A DNA stretch of 64,000 nucleotides from Dermatophagoides farinae (lineage: Eukaryota; Arthropoda; Arachnida; Sarcoptiformes; Pyroglyphidae): positions 248,001 to 312,000 of the forward strand of contig NC_134678.1 in NCBI RefSeq assembly GCF_024713945.1, in the 5' to 3' direction. Every line of letters begins with the position of its first letter. Position 1 is the first letter of the stretch. Shown here one piece after another: positions 24,239 to 37,708 of this stretch. A model generated the notes under the pieces. That model ran no database searches. It saw only the letters and a list, made by a program, of their open reading frames with translations, and was not told the origin of the DNA. Position numbers and translations under genes: made by a program.

Positions 24239-26201
24239 TGGATGATAATATTCAAATGGACTGCACTTTATTTTCCAATTTTCAAATTTCTTTCTGGTTC
24301 AAAAAATGGTTCGAAATGATCAGATAATGTTTTTGCACCAATGAAAATTCATTCGAAATGATTCGGCGTCGTTTTGTTTGTTCATTTGTTTGTTCGATCG
24401 ATGAAACAATATAACAGTAATATTCTCGATCGACAATCAACCGATGATGAATGTGAATCACATCAATCCATTCTCACATTTCATTCGCAAATGTTTTTTG
24501 CGTGTGTGTGTGTGTGTGTGCATCACCATACAATATACAAAGTCAAAGAAAAAATTATGTTTCAAACTTGAAAAAAAACTTTGAATTGACCGATCGATCT
24601 ACAACCAACAATAGTATTGCTGCCACTACTATCACTTTTACCACTGCCGCAACGATGACGTAGTCATTCTCATTTTGAATGGGAAGGGGAGGAAGGATTG
24701 AAAAAAATCAAATCGCGCAATTTTCTCTTTTTTTTTGTTGATTGACCATTTTTTGTGACGATATTTTGATACGCGAGATTTTGTGTGTATGTGTGTGAGT
24801 GTTTGATTCTAAATTCGATTCGATTCAATCAGAAGACCACACACACACATCAGATACAAACACGCAACAAGTAGCAAAAAATTGGATGACGTTTGTTTGT
24901 TGTTTGTAACAATTTTTTTTTATTTTTGTGTAAATACAACACAACAACAACTAGATAACATTTACAGCAAACAAAACAAATATACTATATCATTTCACGC
25001 TACCGCTACCGCCACCATCACTTGTTGTTCAATTGTGATGATCGTAATTGATAATTGGCAATAACAACAACAACAACATTAATTCAACGACGACCCAATA
25101 AATAAATTGGAAAAATAAATAAAAAAAATCGATTGATAAAATCATCCTATTGATAGATATGATAATGAATTTTTTTCTTTTGGTTTTTTATGATTTACGA
25201 TTCTCAACAGAATAGTAGTAGAAGCCGCAACAAGTTTGGCAACAGCAACAGGTTGATTATAAGAAAGAAAAACATTTTTACTATAATGGACAACAACTGC
25301 TACAAAAAAAAGGGGAATCATCATGAATGAATGATGATCGTACGTTCCAATGACGATTCATTCACAATGATAATGATGACGCAAATAAAAATGACAAGGA
25401 AATAATAATAAAAGTGCCTGTTGCTTTGCTTGTATACAGCACACATATTTTTTTGGTTTTTCAAAAAAAAAATCAAGTTTTTTGCGCGTTTTATTTCTTT
25501 CAAAAATGTCTCTGTGTGTGTGACGATGAATATCTTGAGAAAAAAAATAAAATTCTTTTGAAAATAGAAAAATTTGATAAATTTGGATACACATGCACAC
25601 ACACACACACACATAAACAGGTGGTGCTATACATGTACAGGTGGTATCATAATCATCATCATCATTACCATTAACAAAAAAAAATGAACAAAAATTGTCA
25701 AAATTGGTAATGATGTCTAATAATAGCAACCACATACACCAACACAAGCATAAGTATAACATCACTATGGATTTTCGTTTTTGTTGAACAGAAGCAAAAT
25801 ATTTTATTTTATCGAAAAATAGCATGTTTGACGTCATGATCATTGATGATGATGATGATAATTGTTAAAAAATAATTGAAACAACAAGGAAATGGTAGGG
25901 GAAAAATCTACTTCTTTGGTTTTTTCTTCTGTTTTTTTTTTTGTTTTCTTCATCATTATAACCACCACCGGATAGCAACGCACAAATCATCATCATTTTC
26001 ATGAAAAATGTATGTGTGTGTGAACGTGACCAGATGAACGTTTTCAAACAAACAAAAAAAAATTTTTTTTTTTAGTGTAAAAATGATACTACCACATTTA
26101 CAACAGGATGGCTGATGATGATCTATTCATCTAGTATGTAGTTGACATTGGTAGGTTAATGATAATAATGAAAAAGAGAAAAAAAATGAAAATAAACTTT
26201 A
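24239..26201. other. Intergenic: IP3K 5' flank and epoxide hydrolase 3' flank
   Basis: No gene is visible. It has CA/TG tracts (24501-24520, 25594-25612), CAA and CAT tracts, long A/T runs and a TGACGTCA palindrome at 25829-25836. The open frame at 25358-25843 (minus) is Phe/Cys/Tyr-rich translation of CA and A/T repeats and is not credible. Confidence 0.55.
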
Positions 26202-27459
26202 CTAACTACCACTGTTATTTTTTCCACCACCACCACCATCATTAACATGTTCATGCGGTGGTAATGCATTGCTTAGAAATTGACGAATAATTTGATTAAT
26301 TTCACGTGGTTTTTCAAAATGTATCCAATGTGATCCATTATTGATGAATTTTATAATGGATTTTCGACATAACATTGCCGATTCACGAACTAAACTTGGA
26401 ATCATACATTGTACATCGGTTGTTGCGGTGGTGTTCGTAATGTTGATGGCATTTTGATCGCTCCATATAATCAATGTTGTTGTGTCGATTAAACTTGATT
26501 CAAACGATCGTTTAGCTTGATTTAAACGTTTCAATAAATCATGGTGACCATAACCACGAATAAATGCACGATAATAATTAATTGGACATTGACAATCCAA
26601 GAATGTTTGAAAATAATATTTATAAACATCCAACTCTTGTTCATCGCGAATAAAAGGACCAAACATTTTCTCAAATATTTTCATATCATTACAACGAAAC
26701 ATTAATTCTGGTAACCATGGTAATTGAAAAAAGAATATAAACCATGACTGTAAGAATTGTTGCCAATCATTTTGAATATGTCGAATAAATATAGCTGGAT
26801 GGCTAGCATTCATGATGATTAATTTATCAATTAATTCAGGATATAACATTGTAAAATACCAAGCGATTAGGCCACCCCAATCATGTCCAATCATAATGAT
26901 TTTTCGATCCATATGTCTTGATGATTTCGTTGTATGTTGAATCAATTCATAATAATCATCAATCAGCGTTGTTATACTATATGCTGATAGATTCGACGGT
27001 TTATCTGAATCACCATAACCACGTAGACTAATGGCAATTGTACGATAATCTTTACGAAATTCTTGTAATTGATAACGCCAACTAAACCAACATTCAGGAA
27101 ACCCGTGTAGAAAAAATATAATCGGACGATCTATATCGCCACTATCAACATAATGTATTCGTACATCATCCTTAACTTTATAATAACAATGTTCACCATA
27201 AATTGGATCATCAATAATCGTGGGTCTATTATGTCGAATGTTTATTTGTTGAAAAAATTTTTTTGGCCCATCATTCATAAAATGATTGAATAAACGAAAC
27301 GCAACAAGTGATCCATATATGATAGCCAATATAAACGATACGATAGTCGCTCTAAATGATCCAAATGGAAATAAAAATAATGGTGTAAAAACCCTAAATG
27401 ATGGAAAAAACAAAATAATGGTAAAAACTTCTGTCAACAACAACATATGATACTTACAT
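26202..27459 (-). CDS. Alpha/beta-hydrolase, epoxide hydrolase 3/4-like, membrane anchored
   Basis: EPHX3/EPHX4-type enzymes are ER-anchored alpha/beta hydrolases that open epoxides, often of lipids, although EPHX4 activity is poorly defined. The large exon 27393-26202 encodes an N-terminal hydrophobic anchor (FILAIIYGSLVAF) and a linker with GEHCYYKVKDDVRIHYVDSG. The oxyanion segment HGFPECWFSWRYQ, RGYGDSDKP, the nucleophile elbow GHDWGGLIAW, the cap with FFFQLPWLPELMF, an acid-region LIIWSDQNA and the catalytic His in GSHWIHFEKP all follow. A good GTAAGT donor at 27457 and a TTTAG acceptor before 27393 indicate a 64-bp intron. Joined there, the codon across the junction is AT|G, so the start Met may be split by the intron; I set the 5' limit on that basis. 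The C terminus ends in poly-Gly/Asn. Confidence 0.85.
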
Positions 27460-27801
27460 GATGAGTGAATGATGATGATGATGATTCGGATTTTTCTGTT
27501 CAAAATCAAAATAAAAATCAACTTGAAACTTGGTAAACAAAATCAAGGCTAATCACATATTGCATATCAGCGACAACTGATTGATTTGATAAACCATTTT
27601 CATCAACAAAAATGCAAAAATCTTTTGAATTTTAATTTTGTAGAAACTAAAAATAAAAATAAATTCATTAGATCACAGAAAATTCTAAGCAATCAGGTCA
27701 AAATATTATATTCAGATTTTTCAGCCTTTGATAAAATCTTTTGATTTGTACTAAAAAATTTTTTCGTTTGGTTTTCTTGAGAATAATGCTAAATACACTG
27801 G
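27460..27801. other. Short intergenic gap
   Basis: AT-rich sequence between the hydrolase 5' end and the stop codon of the Cys-array gene, both on the minus strand. It must hold the 3' UTR of one and the promoter of the other. No distinct element is seen. Confidence 0.5.
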
Positions 27802-30294
27802 TTATTCTACTTGTTTTTGTTTTTGTGAAATTTTTTTCCGTATGGTATTCAATCGTGATTGTTTGATATGTTGTTGTTCTACATCTGTTGTCGTTTTCAT
27901 CATCATCGTTGCTGTCGTCATAGTCATTTTTTTAAAATTGTCAGGTTGTTGTTGTTGTTGTTTATCAATTTTTTGTGATTTATAATCTTTTTCTTTTGAT
28001 GATGATGATAATTTTTTTGAAATTTCTGTACAACAAATTGAGTCAAATAATTGTTCATCAGTTTTTGATGATTGTTGTTCTTCTTGTTGAAAAATACATC
28101 TGATCATTGAATAATTAACACGATGATAGTGATGAAAACATTCATATGAACAAAATTGCCATAATGAACCACGCATTTTAAGAAATTTTTGTGAACATTT
28201 CAGACATTTTTCATCGATAATATCACGCTCAAATCTAGTATCACATGTATATTTCCGAAAACGAATCGGTAATGGATGGAATGTTGAGATTGATTTTAAT
28301 TTTTTCATTCGAATAAAACATTTCAATGAACAATAATGTTTAATTTCCAGTGGTGATGATTTACATTCAGCATTGAATTGCATTATCGATATCATATCTG
28401 AATGTGATTTGGATGCCAGTGAACATTGTTCACAATCGACATTAAATCCATAATCATGACGAAATTTTTGATAACACCTTGGTGAACACACAGGATACCA
28501 AGTCCATAAACAACGTATTAAATAATAACGAAATTGATCATCATAATTGCCGTGATCAATAGTGATACGACGATAACAAACGGAACAATCATAATGATTT
28601 TGTCGAGCCATTTGTTTTTGTTTGAAATAAAATAATTTACAATATTTTGTACAGAATACTAGGTTTTGTTTATCAAAAAATTGATCATCTGGATATGAAA
28701 TATCGATAGTTAATTCTTGAAAACATGTTGTACATTTAGGTGGATGTTCAGTGGATTTACCACTCCATGATCGTATACTGATTTCATTTTGATGTTTGTG
28801 ACAAAAATACAAGGTTCTAGTTTCATTATTTGAGTATTTCATTCGTAATGATTTGATTGTATCGCCTAAATCTTCCAATAATTCAATCTGGCATATATGA
28901 CATCGACGATTTGATTCAAGATATCGTTGATAATGTTGTTGATTATGAAATGTTTCCAGATAATCTTGACCTAAATCTTCAGGATGATAAAATGTCAGTG
29001 TATAGCTACAGGTTTGCCAATCTAATGGTGAATCCTTTAAAAGTGTTGTGGCCGGGTCAGATTGGCGATAACAAAATGTACATCGGCCATTATTTCGAAC
29101 ATTGGCAGTCAAACATCGGATTGAACAAAAATCTTTGAATTGAAATTGAAAAAATTCTTGCTGCGTTTGACCGAATCGATAATAGTATTTACATGTCCAA
29201 CATTTAAAAATGAAACGATATTTAGATGGAACGATTCGAGGATTTTCTTCCTTTACACCCAACACTTGATATTGAAAATCTTTTAATGACATGGCTGACT
29301 CAAGAAGTGGATCTAATGTAAGGGCAGCATTACGAAATTTATTAGTTTTAGCTGAATCTATTGATTGAACGATTGAATCAAATTCATCATCTATTGCTTG
29401 ATTCACTTCGTCATCGTCATCGTCATCATCATCATCCATATCTTGATCATCATCTTCTGATTTCAAATTTTTCATTTGATGATACTCCAACATAGCGAAC
29501 ATGGCTTCTTGGTATTCATGAATAAATTTTGCCTTATTTATATTTGCCGATCCATATGCTGCGTTGAGAATTTTGGGTCCAATTTTTTTGAAAAATGTAT
29601 ACAATTTTGGTTTTTGTTCAAAATCCTCAAACATTTCTTGTAATGATACATTTTCCATTCGATGTATGAAACGAAAATAATTTGGATTTATAGCCGTATA
29701 GCTAAAACCACACGGTATTTTGAGATATTCAAAAATGATCAATGATGGAATCCCAGTTGTAATTTTCGAATCTTTATCATCTAAAAATTTGTTTAAAAAA
29801 TTCAGTTAATAATGAGAAACAAAAATTCATTCAAACAATAGAACATTACCATCTGATTTTTCAATTTTACAACCAGAGGAAATTTCGTGAAGCAGTTTTT
29901 CTCGAATAATGTTTTTCGACTTGGAAAAATCTTTGCCAATTTTATCGGCAACAGAATCAATTTTACGTTTACGTACTTTTTCACTTTGTATACGTTCTTT
30001 TAATCGATCAAATAATAATTGAAATTCATAATCTGGATAATATTCATCATTGTCATTATTTTCGATGATCAACAATTTTTCATCATCATCATCAGTGTTT
30101 ATTGTTGCCAAATCTGAACGAGAATCATCTTCATTTTCAGTCGTAGTAATCACATCAATTTCATTGCTAATTACAAGACCATAATCATTGGATGGTGTAA
30201 ATGAGTGTTTATGGAATTTTTTCCTGGACAATGATCCACTACGAACCGATGAAGAAGCGGAAGAAGTTTTTTGGCGAATTTTAGATTTGATCAT
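27802..30294 (-). CDS. Unrecognised protein with an array of MYM/TRASH-like Cys-pair zinc fingers
   Basis: This is an 807-residue protein from exons 30294-29850 and 29780-27802, with matching phases and a 69-bp intron. I do not recognise the family. The N-terminal third is charged, with acidic runs and basic stretches such as KVRKRKID. From about residue 342 to 700 there are repeated Cys units, each a CxxC followed 15-40 residues later by an aromatic-Cys then xxxC or xxH. Examples are CWTC...DFCSIRC, CTTC...VFCTKYC, CSVC...PVCSPRC, CEQC...HYCSLKC and CLKC...QFCSYEC. This spacing resembles MYM-type (ZMYM, woc) or TRASH fingers, which bind protein partners in chromatin complexes. The C-terminal tail is Lys/Gln/Met/Thr-rich. 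A nuclear role is an inference, and no enzymatic domain is visible. Confidence 0.8.
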
Positions 30295-30485
30295 TTTTGC
30301 ATTTTGAATCAGGAAAAAAAATTAAATGTGCCCAAAAAAAAGAATCTGAGCGAGGGAAAAAAATTCTTCTGGTTTATACGTTGTAAGTTACAGTAGGTGA
30401 TGAGTGAAAAACATTCTATAAACAACATTCTCATATCGTAATCAGTTCTTGAATAAAAATTCTGACAAAAAAATCAATAAACAAA
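30295..30485. promoter_or_regulatory. Shared divergent promoter region (Cys-array gene / AAR2)
   Basis: The two start codons lie 191 bp apart facing outward, the tightest divergent pair in the window. The interval is AT-rich and has no clear core motif. Co-regulation is an inference from spacing only. Confidence 0.5.
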
Positions 30486-31743
30486 ATGGATATAAAAATT
30501 CCATCCGATAATGATTTCGATCAGAAAACAGCACGTTATCTACTGGAAAAATGTGCCACATTAATTGTGGAAAATTTTCCCGAAGGATCCGAATTTGGTA
30601 TCGATCTATCGATTAATTATACTGGAAAAAATTTTATCGGATTAAAAATGATACCACCAGGATTGCATTTCATACAATTCAGTTTGGTCAGCCATAAAAC
30701 TCAATCGGTTGCACCGAGAATCGGATTTTTTCATTGTTTTAAATCCGGAGAATTCTATTGTACACGATGGAACGCGAAGGAAGAAGATATCGATTTCAAT
30801 GTTCATTCGAGTGAACAAATCGAACGATTTCGTGAAAATTTCCTACGCGGTTATCTTGATAATCAACTTGGTTGGTATAAATTGAATTTTTTTTAATTTT
30901 TAAAATCTTGTTTTGTTTATCTACCAATTAGGACCATATCAATTTGATTCATATCAAACATGGGTTACGCTGACCGATTATATTACAGAGACTTTATTTC
31001 AAAAAATGAATCCTGAATGTGGAAAAATTTATTCTGCTTCCAATTTAGTATATAAAACCAACGATAATCCTGAATCGAATGATTCTTCTAATGTTAATAA
31101 AAAACATTGTCATCGTGTCGATGATCAAGGTCTGCCGGATATGATTATTGCGCCAGAAAATGCCATTAAATTTCCATCCACACCAATTCCCAAACATTTC
31201 CTTTATCCGCAAGGATCCAAACCGGATGAAATTACACAACATTCAATAGATTCGTCATATACATTAGAATATTTGATTCATGAGAAACATCAAGACTGTC
31301 AATTTGAGTTATTGGGTGAATTGCAATTTGCATTCATTATTTTTCTTCTTGGTCACCAATTTGAATCATTTGAACATTGGGAACATATGATACGTGTGAT
31401 ATGTTCATGTCGACGAACATTATTGGAAAGGCCAGAATTTTTTCTCGCCTTTATACGAGTATTTCATTTTCAATTAAAACAAACTGATCAGGCAATATTT
31501 GCCGATATCGTTGATAATGAAAATCGTGTTTATCATTGGATTCGAACATTTTTTTTGAATATTCGATCCACAACGACACGATCAGATCTAATGAATAGAG
31601 CAGATAAATTTCGTTATTTTCTATCAAAAACATTCGGATGGAATTTTGGTAATCTAGATCAACAACGACAACAACAACAACAAGATGATGATGATGATGA
31701 AAATGTTCCTGAAGATGAAAAACCTGTAATTGTAATGATGTAA
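30486..31743 (+). CDS. AAR2: AAR2 splicing factor homologue (U5 snRNP assembly)
   Basis: AAR2 binds the PRP8 RNase H/Jab1 region during cytoplasmic U5 snRNP maturation and is later exchanged for BRR2. Exons 30486-30870 and 30932-31743 join in phase 1 across a 61-bp intron (DNQLG|PYQFD), giving 398 residues. Conserved segments are FPEGSEFGIDL, KMIPPGLHFIQFS, APRIGFFHCF, GPYQFDSYQTWVTLTDYI, HFLYPQGSKPDEITQHSID, LLGELQFAFIIFLLG, FESFEHWEHMI and the C-terminal FGWNF. Length is close to the human protein (384). The end is a poly-Gln/Asp tail. The start ATG directly precedes the conserved region. Confidence 0.94.
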
Positions 31744-32390
31744 AATAATTCTAATGTATTCTATGGGAAAAAAAGAATTAAAATATTCAAATATCGTCCC
31801 CATTTGAGAAAAATCCAACCCCAATCATATTATTACATGACACAATATCATTTTGTAAAAACATTCTCCTTTTTTTCCAACAAAATCTTGCTATCACTAC
31901 ATTTGCATAACATGTAATTTTTTCTTTCTACATCATTATCATCACCAATCTCTAGCGAAAAAAAAATTCAGCTCGACTTTCTTACAAGAGAAAAAAAAAC
32001 ATCACCATTAAAAATGTACAATGATGATGATGATGATGATAAATGGATGTGCATCATGATCAAGAGCTACATAGAATTTATTTTTTTTTGCTATTGTTTT
32101 TTGCTTCCAAATCCTGTATTCTGTATATGAATCATAAACACAGAATATGATGAATGCCTTTGACTGCTGTACTGTACTTCCTTTTGAACTATTATTCTTC
32201 CGTATAAATTTTATCTTCATTGAGAAAAAGAATTTTGTTGTTGTTAAAATGCACAATTTATAAACCAAAATGTATTATATGTACAAATGTTTCTTCATAT
32301 ATGAAACCAGATCGTTTGTTGTTGTAACCGTGTATAATCTCATAAAGTTATTTCGTTCATTTTTTTCTTTGTTCATTTGAAATAATGGAA

Positions 32391-32422
<32 letters not shown>

Positions 32423-33666
32423 CATCGTTTCTTCATATTAGAATACTCTGTGTGGGAAGCAAAAAGTAGCAGCGTAAATTAATGACCATATAAAAAAACC
32501 ATTTTCTTTTTCACTTTCTTCACCAGAAAAAAAATGAATGGTCTAATCAATAATGATGTCGATGTTCTATAGTTGTCGTTGTTGTTGTTGTATCAAAATG
32601 GGATGCTTGCGCTTGGCTGCTTCTTCTTTGGGTTTCATCAACATTATCGAGGCAGAGAAAAAATTCGGTCCAAAGGCGGTACCCAAGATGATGATTTCGA
32701 TGTTCATCATGCGCATGATGCAAATTACTTCATTCAAAACATAAAAGAACAGAATAATCCCAGAATTTGATATTATTCCAAGGATCCTGGAACATCATCA
32801 AAGCATCACAGCAGAAAGAGAACAAATTTAGAGAAGAGAAAAAACTACAACTTTTTTCTTCTTCTTTTCTTCATTTGAAACTTTTTGTATATAGCCACGT
32901 GTGTTTGAGTTTTTCATTTTCATTCATTTTCTAGAAGTTATTATTGTTTGTTGTGTCAAATCTTCTGTATCATCATCATCATCATCACAATAATGATGTT
33001 CGAACAAAACTCAATTTTCAATTTTCATTGTGAAAAAATCGATGTCATTCATGGTCCAATGAGGCTGTGTTGTTGATGTTGATGAGTGAGATATTTTTTC
33101 CCAATTGTTCATCATCATCATCATGTTTCTTCATCATAATCTTTTCATCATTCAATTGTTGAAGGGAAAGTAAAATTTTCATTTGATTTCTGCGCGGACA
33201 TTACATTATATCATACCAGCCATCCATCCAATCACCTTTCCAATTCCATCCATCCATCCGATTCAATTCATTCATCTATCCATCCAATACAATAAAAGTG
33301 ATGATGATTATACAAGAAAAGTCGTCTATATAATTGCAAAAAATCCAGAAACAAACACATAGAGACATTTGATCGATTGACTCGTGTATCGTGGCCCAAA
33401 TTTTGTTGATGTTAAATGTTCAATTTGGACTGTGTGCGAATCTGTGTGTAGATAACAAATACGTGCAATGAATTACTAAAGATAAAAAATTTTCCAAAGA
33501 ATTTCCAACGATTATACACAAAATAAAAAATGCAGAAATTTCGAATCTTTCACATTTCAAAGAAAAATGTTTTTCTTTAGCTGTTGCTGTTATTAGTTGA
33601 CAAATCAAAGTTTCATTTTCATCTTTAGTTGTTGTTCAATAATTTTCATTTTCATATTCAACGGCG
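31744..33666. other. Intergenic: AAR2 3' flank and glutamate receptor 5' flank
   Basis: No gene is visible. It contains ATG/CAT tracts, the long CA tract at 32392-32421, and a (CATC)n-rich segment near 33220-33290. The segment 32553-32770 has somewhat higher complexity and is open in two frames, but neither product resembles a protein I know. Confidence 0.55.
32392..32421. repeat. (CA)n microsatellite, 30 bp
   Basis: Fifteen uninterrupted CA units, the longest perfect CA tract I found in the window. Confidence 0.92.
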
Positions 33667-36600
33667 ATGATGATGGCTGATGAGTCACCGTTGTTGATGA
33701 TGAATAAAGTTCGTTCAATCTGTCCATCCATTTTTCGACTCTTATTATTACAATTAATTATAATCGGTTATCAACGACAACATAATCATGTTTATGGCCT
33801 ATTACCAAATGTAGTGAAAATTGGTGGATTATTTGAAAATGGTGATGAATTGGTTGAAATGGCATTCCGGGATGCTGTTGCAAGAATCAATTCCGATGAA
33901 ACACTGTTGCCACAAACACGTATTGAACCAATTATTGAAAGATTAGAACCCTGTGATAGTTTTCAAGCTTCCAAACGAGGTATTTGATTATTATTGATTG
34001 ATTGATTGACGATGTTGATAGATGAAAAAATTTTCCATTTTAGTTTGCAGTCTTTTACGTCAAGGTGTTGCAACAATATTTGGACCACAATCAGTGGAAA
34101 CCACGGCACATGTACAATCAACATGCGATGTATTACATATGCCACATATGGAAACAACACAATGGAATTTCAAGTTCGATGATCCACCATTTCATCATTC
34201 GGTGAATCTTTTTCCACATCCAATCGGTCTGGGCAATGCATTTCGTGATCTAATAACGTTGAAAAATTGGAAAAGTTTCGCAATACTTTATGAAGAGAAT
34301 GAAGCATTAGTACGTATGCAAGAAATACTTAAAGATCCGGCATTGAATGAAAAACGCATCGTCGTTCGGCAATTTCCTTCGGATGAATATCGTACAACAT
34401 TTAAAGAATTACATAAATTAGCTATTCGTAATATAATCGTTGATGTACCACATGAACATATTTTAACCGTACTTAAACATGCTCAACAAGTCGATATGCT
34501 GTCTGCCTATCATAATTATTTTTTCATATCATTAGATGTACATACCGTTGATTTAGAAGAATTTCAATATAGTGGCTTAAATATTTCTGGTTTTAGTTTA
34601 GTTGATCTGACATCGAAAGAAGTTACAGAAATTGTTCATAAATTTCAACAACAACACTTACAAGATGGTATTCTTGATGATGTTACTGCCAATACTCGTT
34701 ATCATTGGAATTCATTGGACACAAATATGATTAATATTGGACAACAACAACAACAACAAACGATTGATAACACGATTTATAGGATGGTTTCATCAAATAA
34801 TTTCACTGTAAGTAATTGAATAATGTTTTTGGCAGAAAAAAATGATTCGATTCGAATAAAACAAAAACTCTATATCTACTCTATCTCTACCTCTATATCT
34901 CTTATGGATTGAAATAGACGGAAATTGCTCTTGTTTATGATGCTGTTCGATTATTCGCTCAAACATTATATGAAATCGATAAAAATGGACAACATTTTCA
35001 ACAACCCGAAGATATTTCATGTGAAAATGAAAAAGTTTGGAAATTCGGTACCGTTATGTCTAATTATATGCGTAATGTATGCATCAGTTTTTTATCGGAG
35101 AAAAAAAAACATTAATTTTCTGTCTATTTCGAATTTAGATTCAAATGGATGGTATTACTGGACCGATAAAATTCGATTCAACTGGATCACGATCAGAATT
35201 CAAACTTCAATTACTGGAATTGACAAGAGAAGGTTTGAAACATGTCGGCGATTGGCAACCACAAGAAAAGATTACATTTATGAGTAATTATACAAAAGCA
35301 ATGACGGAGATTTATCGTGAATCATTACGAAATAAAACATTGACCATTGTTACCATTGGGGTATGTGTTATCAATCAATCAATCATGTATCAATTCAATC
35401 AATCATTCAATATAGGGTGAACCATACTGTATGGAAGTGGATGATGCTGAAAATCGTACTGGTAATGATCGTTTCGAAGGTTATTCCGTTGATCTTATAA
35501 AAGAAATTGCTGATTTATTGGAATTTAAATATACGATAAAATTGGTCGAAGATGGTGTTTATGGGAAACGTAATGAACGTGGTGAATGGAATGGAATGAT
35601 TCGTGAATTGATTGAAGGAGTGAGTGCCGTAAATCAGTAAAATGATTGATGAGAAAATTGAATTTCATTTTCTTGATTATAGAAAGCAGATATGGCTATC
35701 GCTGATTTAACCATAACATATGAACGTGAAGCTGCCGTCGATTTCACTATGCCATTCATGTCATTGGGTATTGGAATACTTTACAAGCGGCAGAAAAAAG
35801 AACCACCAACATTGTTTTCATTCATGTCACCATTAGCAATGGATGTTTGGGTCTATTTGATGACATCATTTTTGGGTGTTACATTATTCTTATTTTTTGT
35901 TGCTCGTTTCTCTCCATATGAATGGGTTAATCCACATCCATGTAACAAAGATCCAATTGAATTGAAAAATAATTTTTCAATGAAAAATACATTATGGTTC
36001 ACTATTGGTTGCCTAATGCAACAAGGATGCGATATAATGCCACGTTCATTATCGACACGTGTATTAGCGGCAAGTTGGTGGTTTTTTATCCTAATCCTAG
36101 TATCATCTTATACGGCTAATTTAGCTGCCTTTTTAACCGTTGAACGTATGGTTAATCCAATTGAATCGGCGGAAGATTTATCGAAACAAACCAAAATTCC
36201 TTATGGTTGCCTTAAATCTGGTTCAACGGAAGCATTTTTTCGTAGTTCAAATTTTTCAACTTATGCACGTATGTGGAGTTTTATGGAATCCTATAGGCCA
36301 TCTGTATTCGTTGAATCAAATAAAAAAGGTGTAGATCGTGTGGAAAAAGGAAATTATGCTTTTCTGATGGAATCTACAACCATCGAATACATCGTGGAAC
36401 GTAAATGTGACCTATTTCAGGTTGGTTCATTACTTGATTCCAAAGGATATGGTATTGCAACACCACCAGATTCACCGTATCGATCAATTGTGTCGGATGC
36501 AATTCTCAAACTACAAGAAGAAGGTAAATTATTAATGTTAAAAAATCGTTGGTGGTCCGGAAAAGGAAAATGTGGTGGACAAAAAGAAACACAAAAAGTT

Positions 36601-37059
36601 TCGGTATCAGCATCTGAATTGGGTTTGGCTAATGTAGGTGGTGTTTTTGTCGTCTTGGCTGCCGGTTCTATAATTGCTATTATTATTTGTATTGGTGAAT
36701 TTATCTGGAAAATGGGTAATATTCCACGTTCAGAAAGGGTAAGTTTGATTTGATTTTTTTGTTGTCACACCATTTTTATTCTTCTGTCTTTCACGTCAAA
36801 ATCAATTATATAGGAACATATTGGAATTGAATTGTTGAGAGAAATCAAATATGTTATCTGCTGTTATGGTAATACACGTCCAATACGTAAAGTCTATGAT
36901 TGGGATCCAACACGTAGTCTTATTATTGAACCAACATTAACAGGTGGTGCACATAATATTGGCGGTATTGGTGATACTGGCATTGCACATCCTGGTCAAA
37001 GACAATATAGTTTTCCTGTAGATGATGAAAAAAATGAATATCTTTTTGGCACAAAATGA
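33667..37059 (+). CDS. Kainate-type ionotropic glutamate receptor subunit
   Basis: This is a ligand-gated cation channel subunit of excitatory synapses. Seven inferred exons (33667-33979, 34044-34807, 34918-35076, 35139-35360, 35416-35619, 35683-36738, 36814-37059) join in phase to give 987 residues. The order is a hydrophobic N-terminal signal, the amino-terminal domain to about 445, the S1 ligand-binding half with NDRFEGYSVDLIKE and TITYEREAAVDF (glutamate-binding Arg569), and M1 (about 607-630). The pore loop GCLMQQGCDIMP has genomic Gln at the Q/R site (667), followed by M3 with SSYTANLAAFLTVERM, S2 with FLMESTTIEY, and M4 (871-898). A ~90-residue cytoplasmic tail follows. The NPHPCN and SPYEWVNP segments fit kainate (GluK/KaiR1D-like) better than AMPA or NMDA. 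A short poly-Gln lies in the N-terminal domain. Confidence 0.95.
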
Positions 37060-37708
37060 TAACAATCAATTGAGAATACACAATCTTTTTAGGACTATTA
37101 GACTACTACTCCTCAAATTAAATCAATTTTTTCTCATTTATTCACCGATCATAATTAACCACTTTTGCTTCCTCTGTGTGTCATCTGTGTCTCTGTATTA
37201 TTAATTCAATCAATGTTCTTTTTTTTTTATTCGGGCAAACACAAACACACTTAAACATCCCATAACGAAAAAAAAACTTAGAATCAAATTCAAAAAAGGC
37301 CTTGGATCCATCACGTATCACAAAATACAAAACATACACATTTTCATTATAGTTCAAATTTCATGCACACAAACACCGGGTTTTTGTCTTTGTCTATCAT
37401 TAATTTTGTTGTTTATAAATAAATTATTGGAAGTTTTAAATGAAAAAATGTTTTTGTTGTTGATGTAAAACATCTGTTTTTTTTTGGTCAATGATGATGA
37501 TGTGGGGGCGTTTACACTCAGAAAAAATCGGTCAAAATCTGCCCCCAAGTTTTTATTTTTTTAAAATGTTAGTTATGTCCATTGATGATTCTCGAGATGG
37601 TTTTTAGTTCATTCGGTCCACCCACTTCCGGTAAAATCGCAAAAAACAACGCGAATCCAGATCTCATAATATTTTAATCATTCAATGACCATCAGTTAAT
37701 TGGCAACG
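37060..37708. other. Intergenic between glutamate receptor and amnionless
   Basis: AT-rich 3' flank. A GC-rich 7-bp inverted repeat (TGGGGGC at 37503-37509 and GCCCCCA at 37541-37547, 31-nt loop) stands out against the background. No open frame is credible. Confidence 0.5.
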
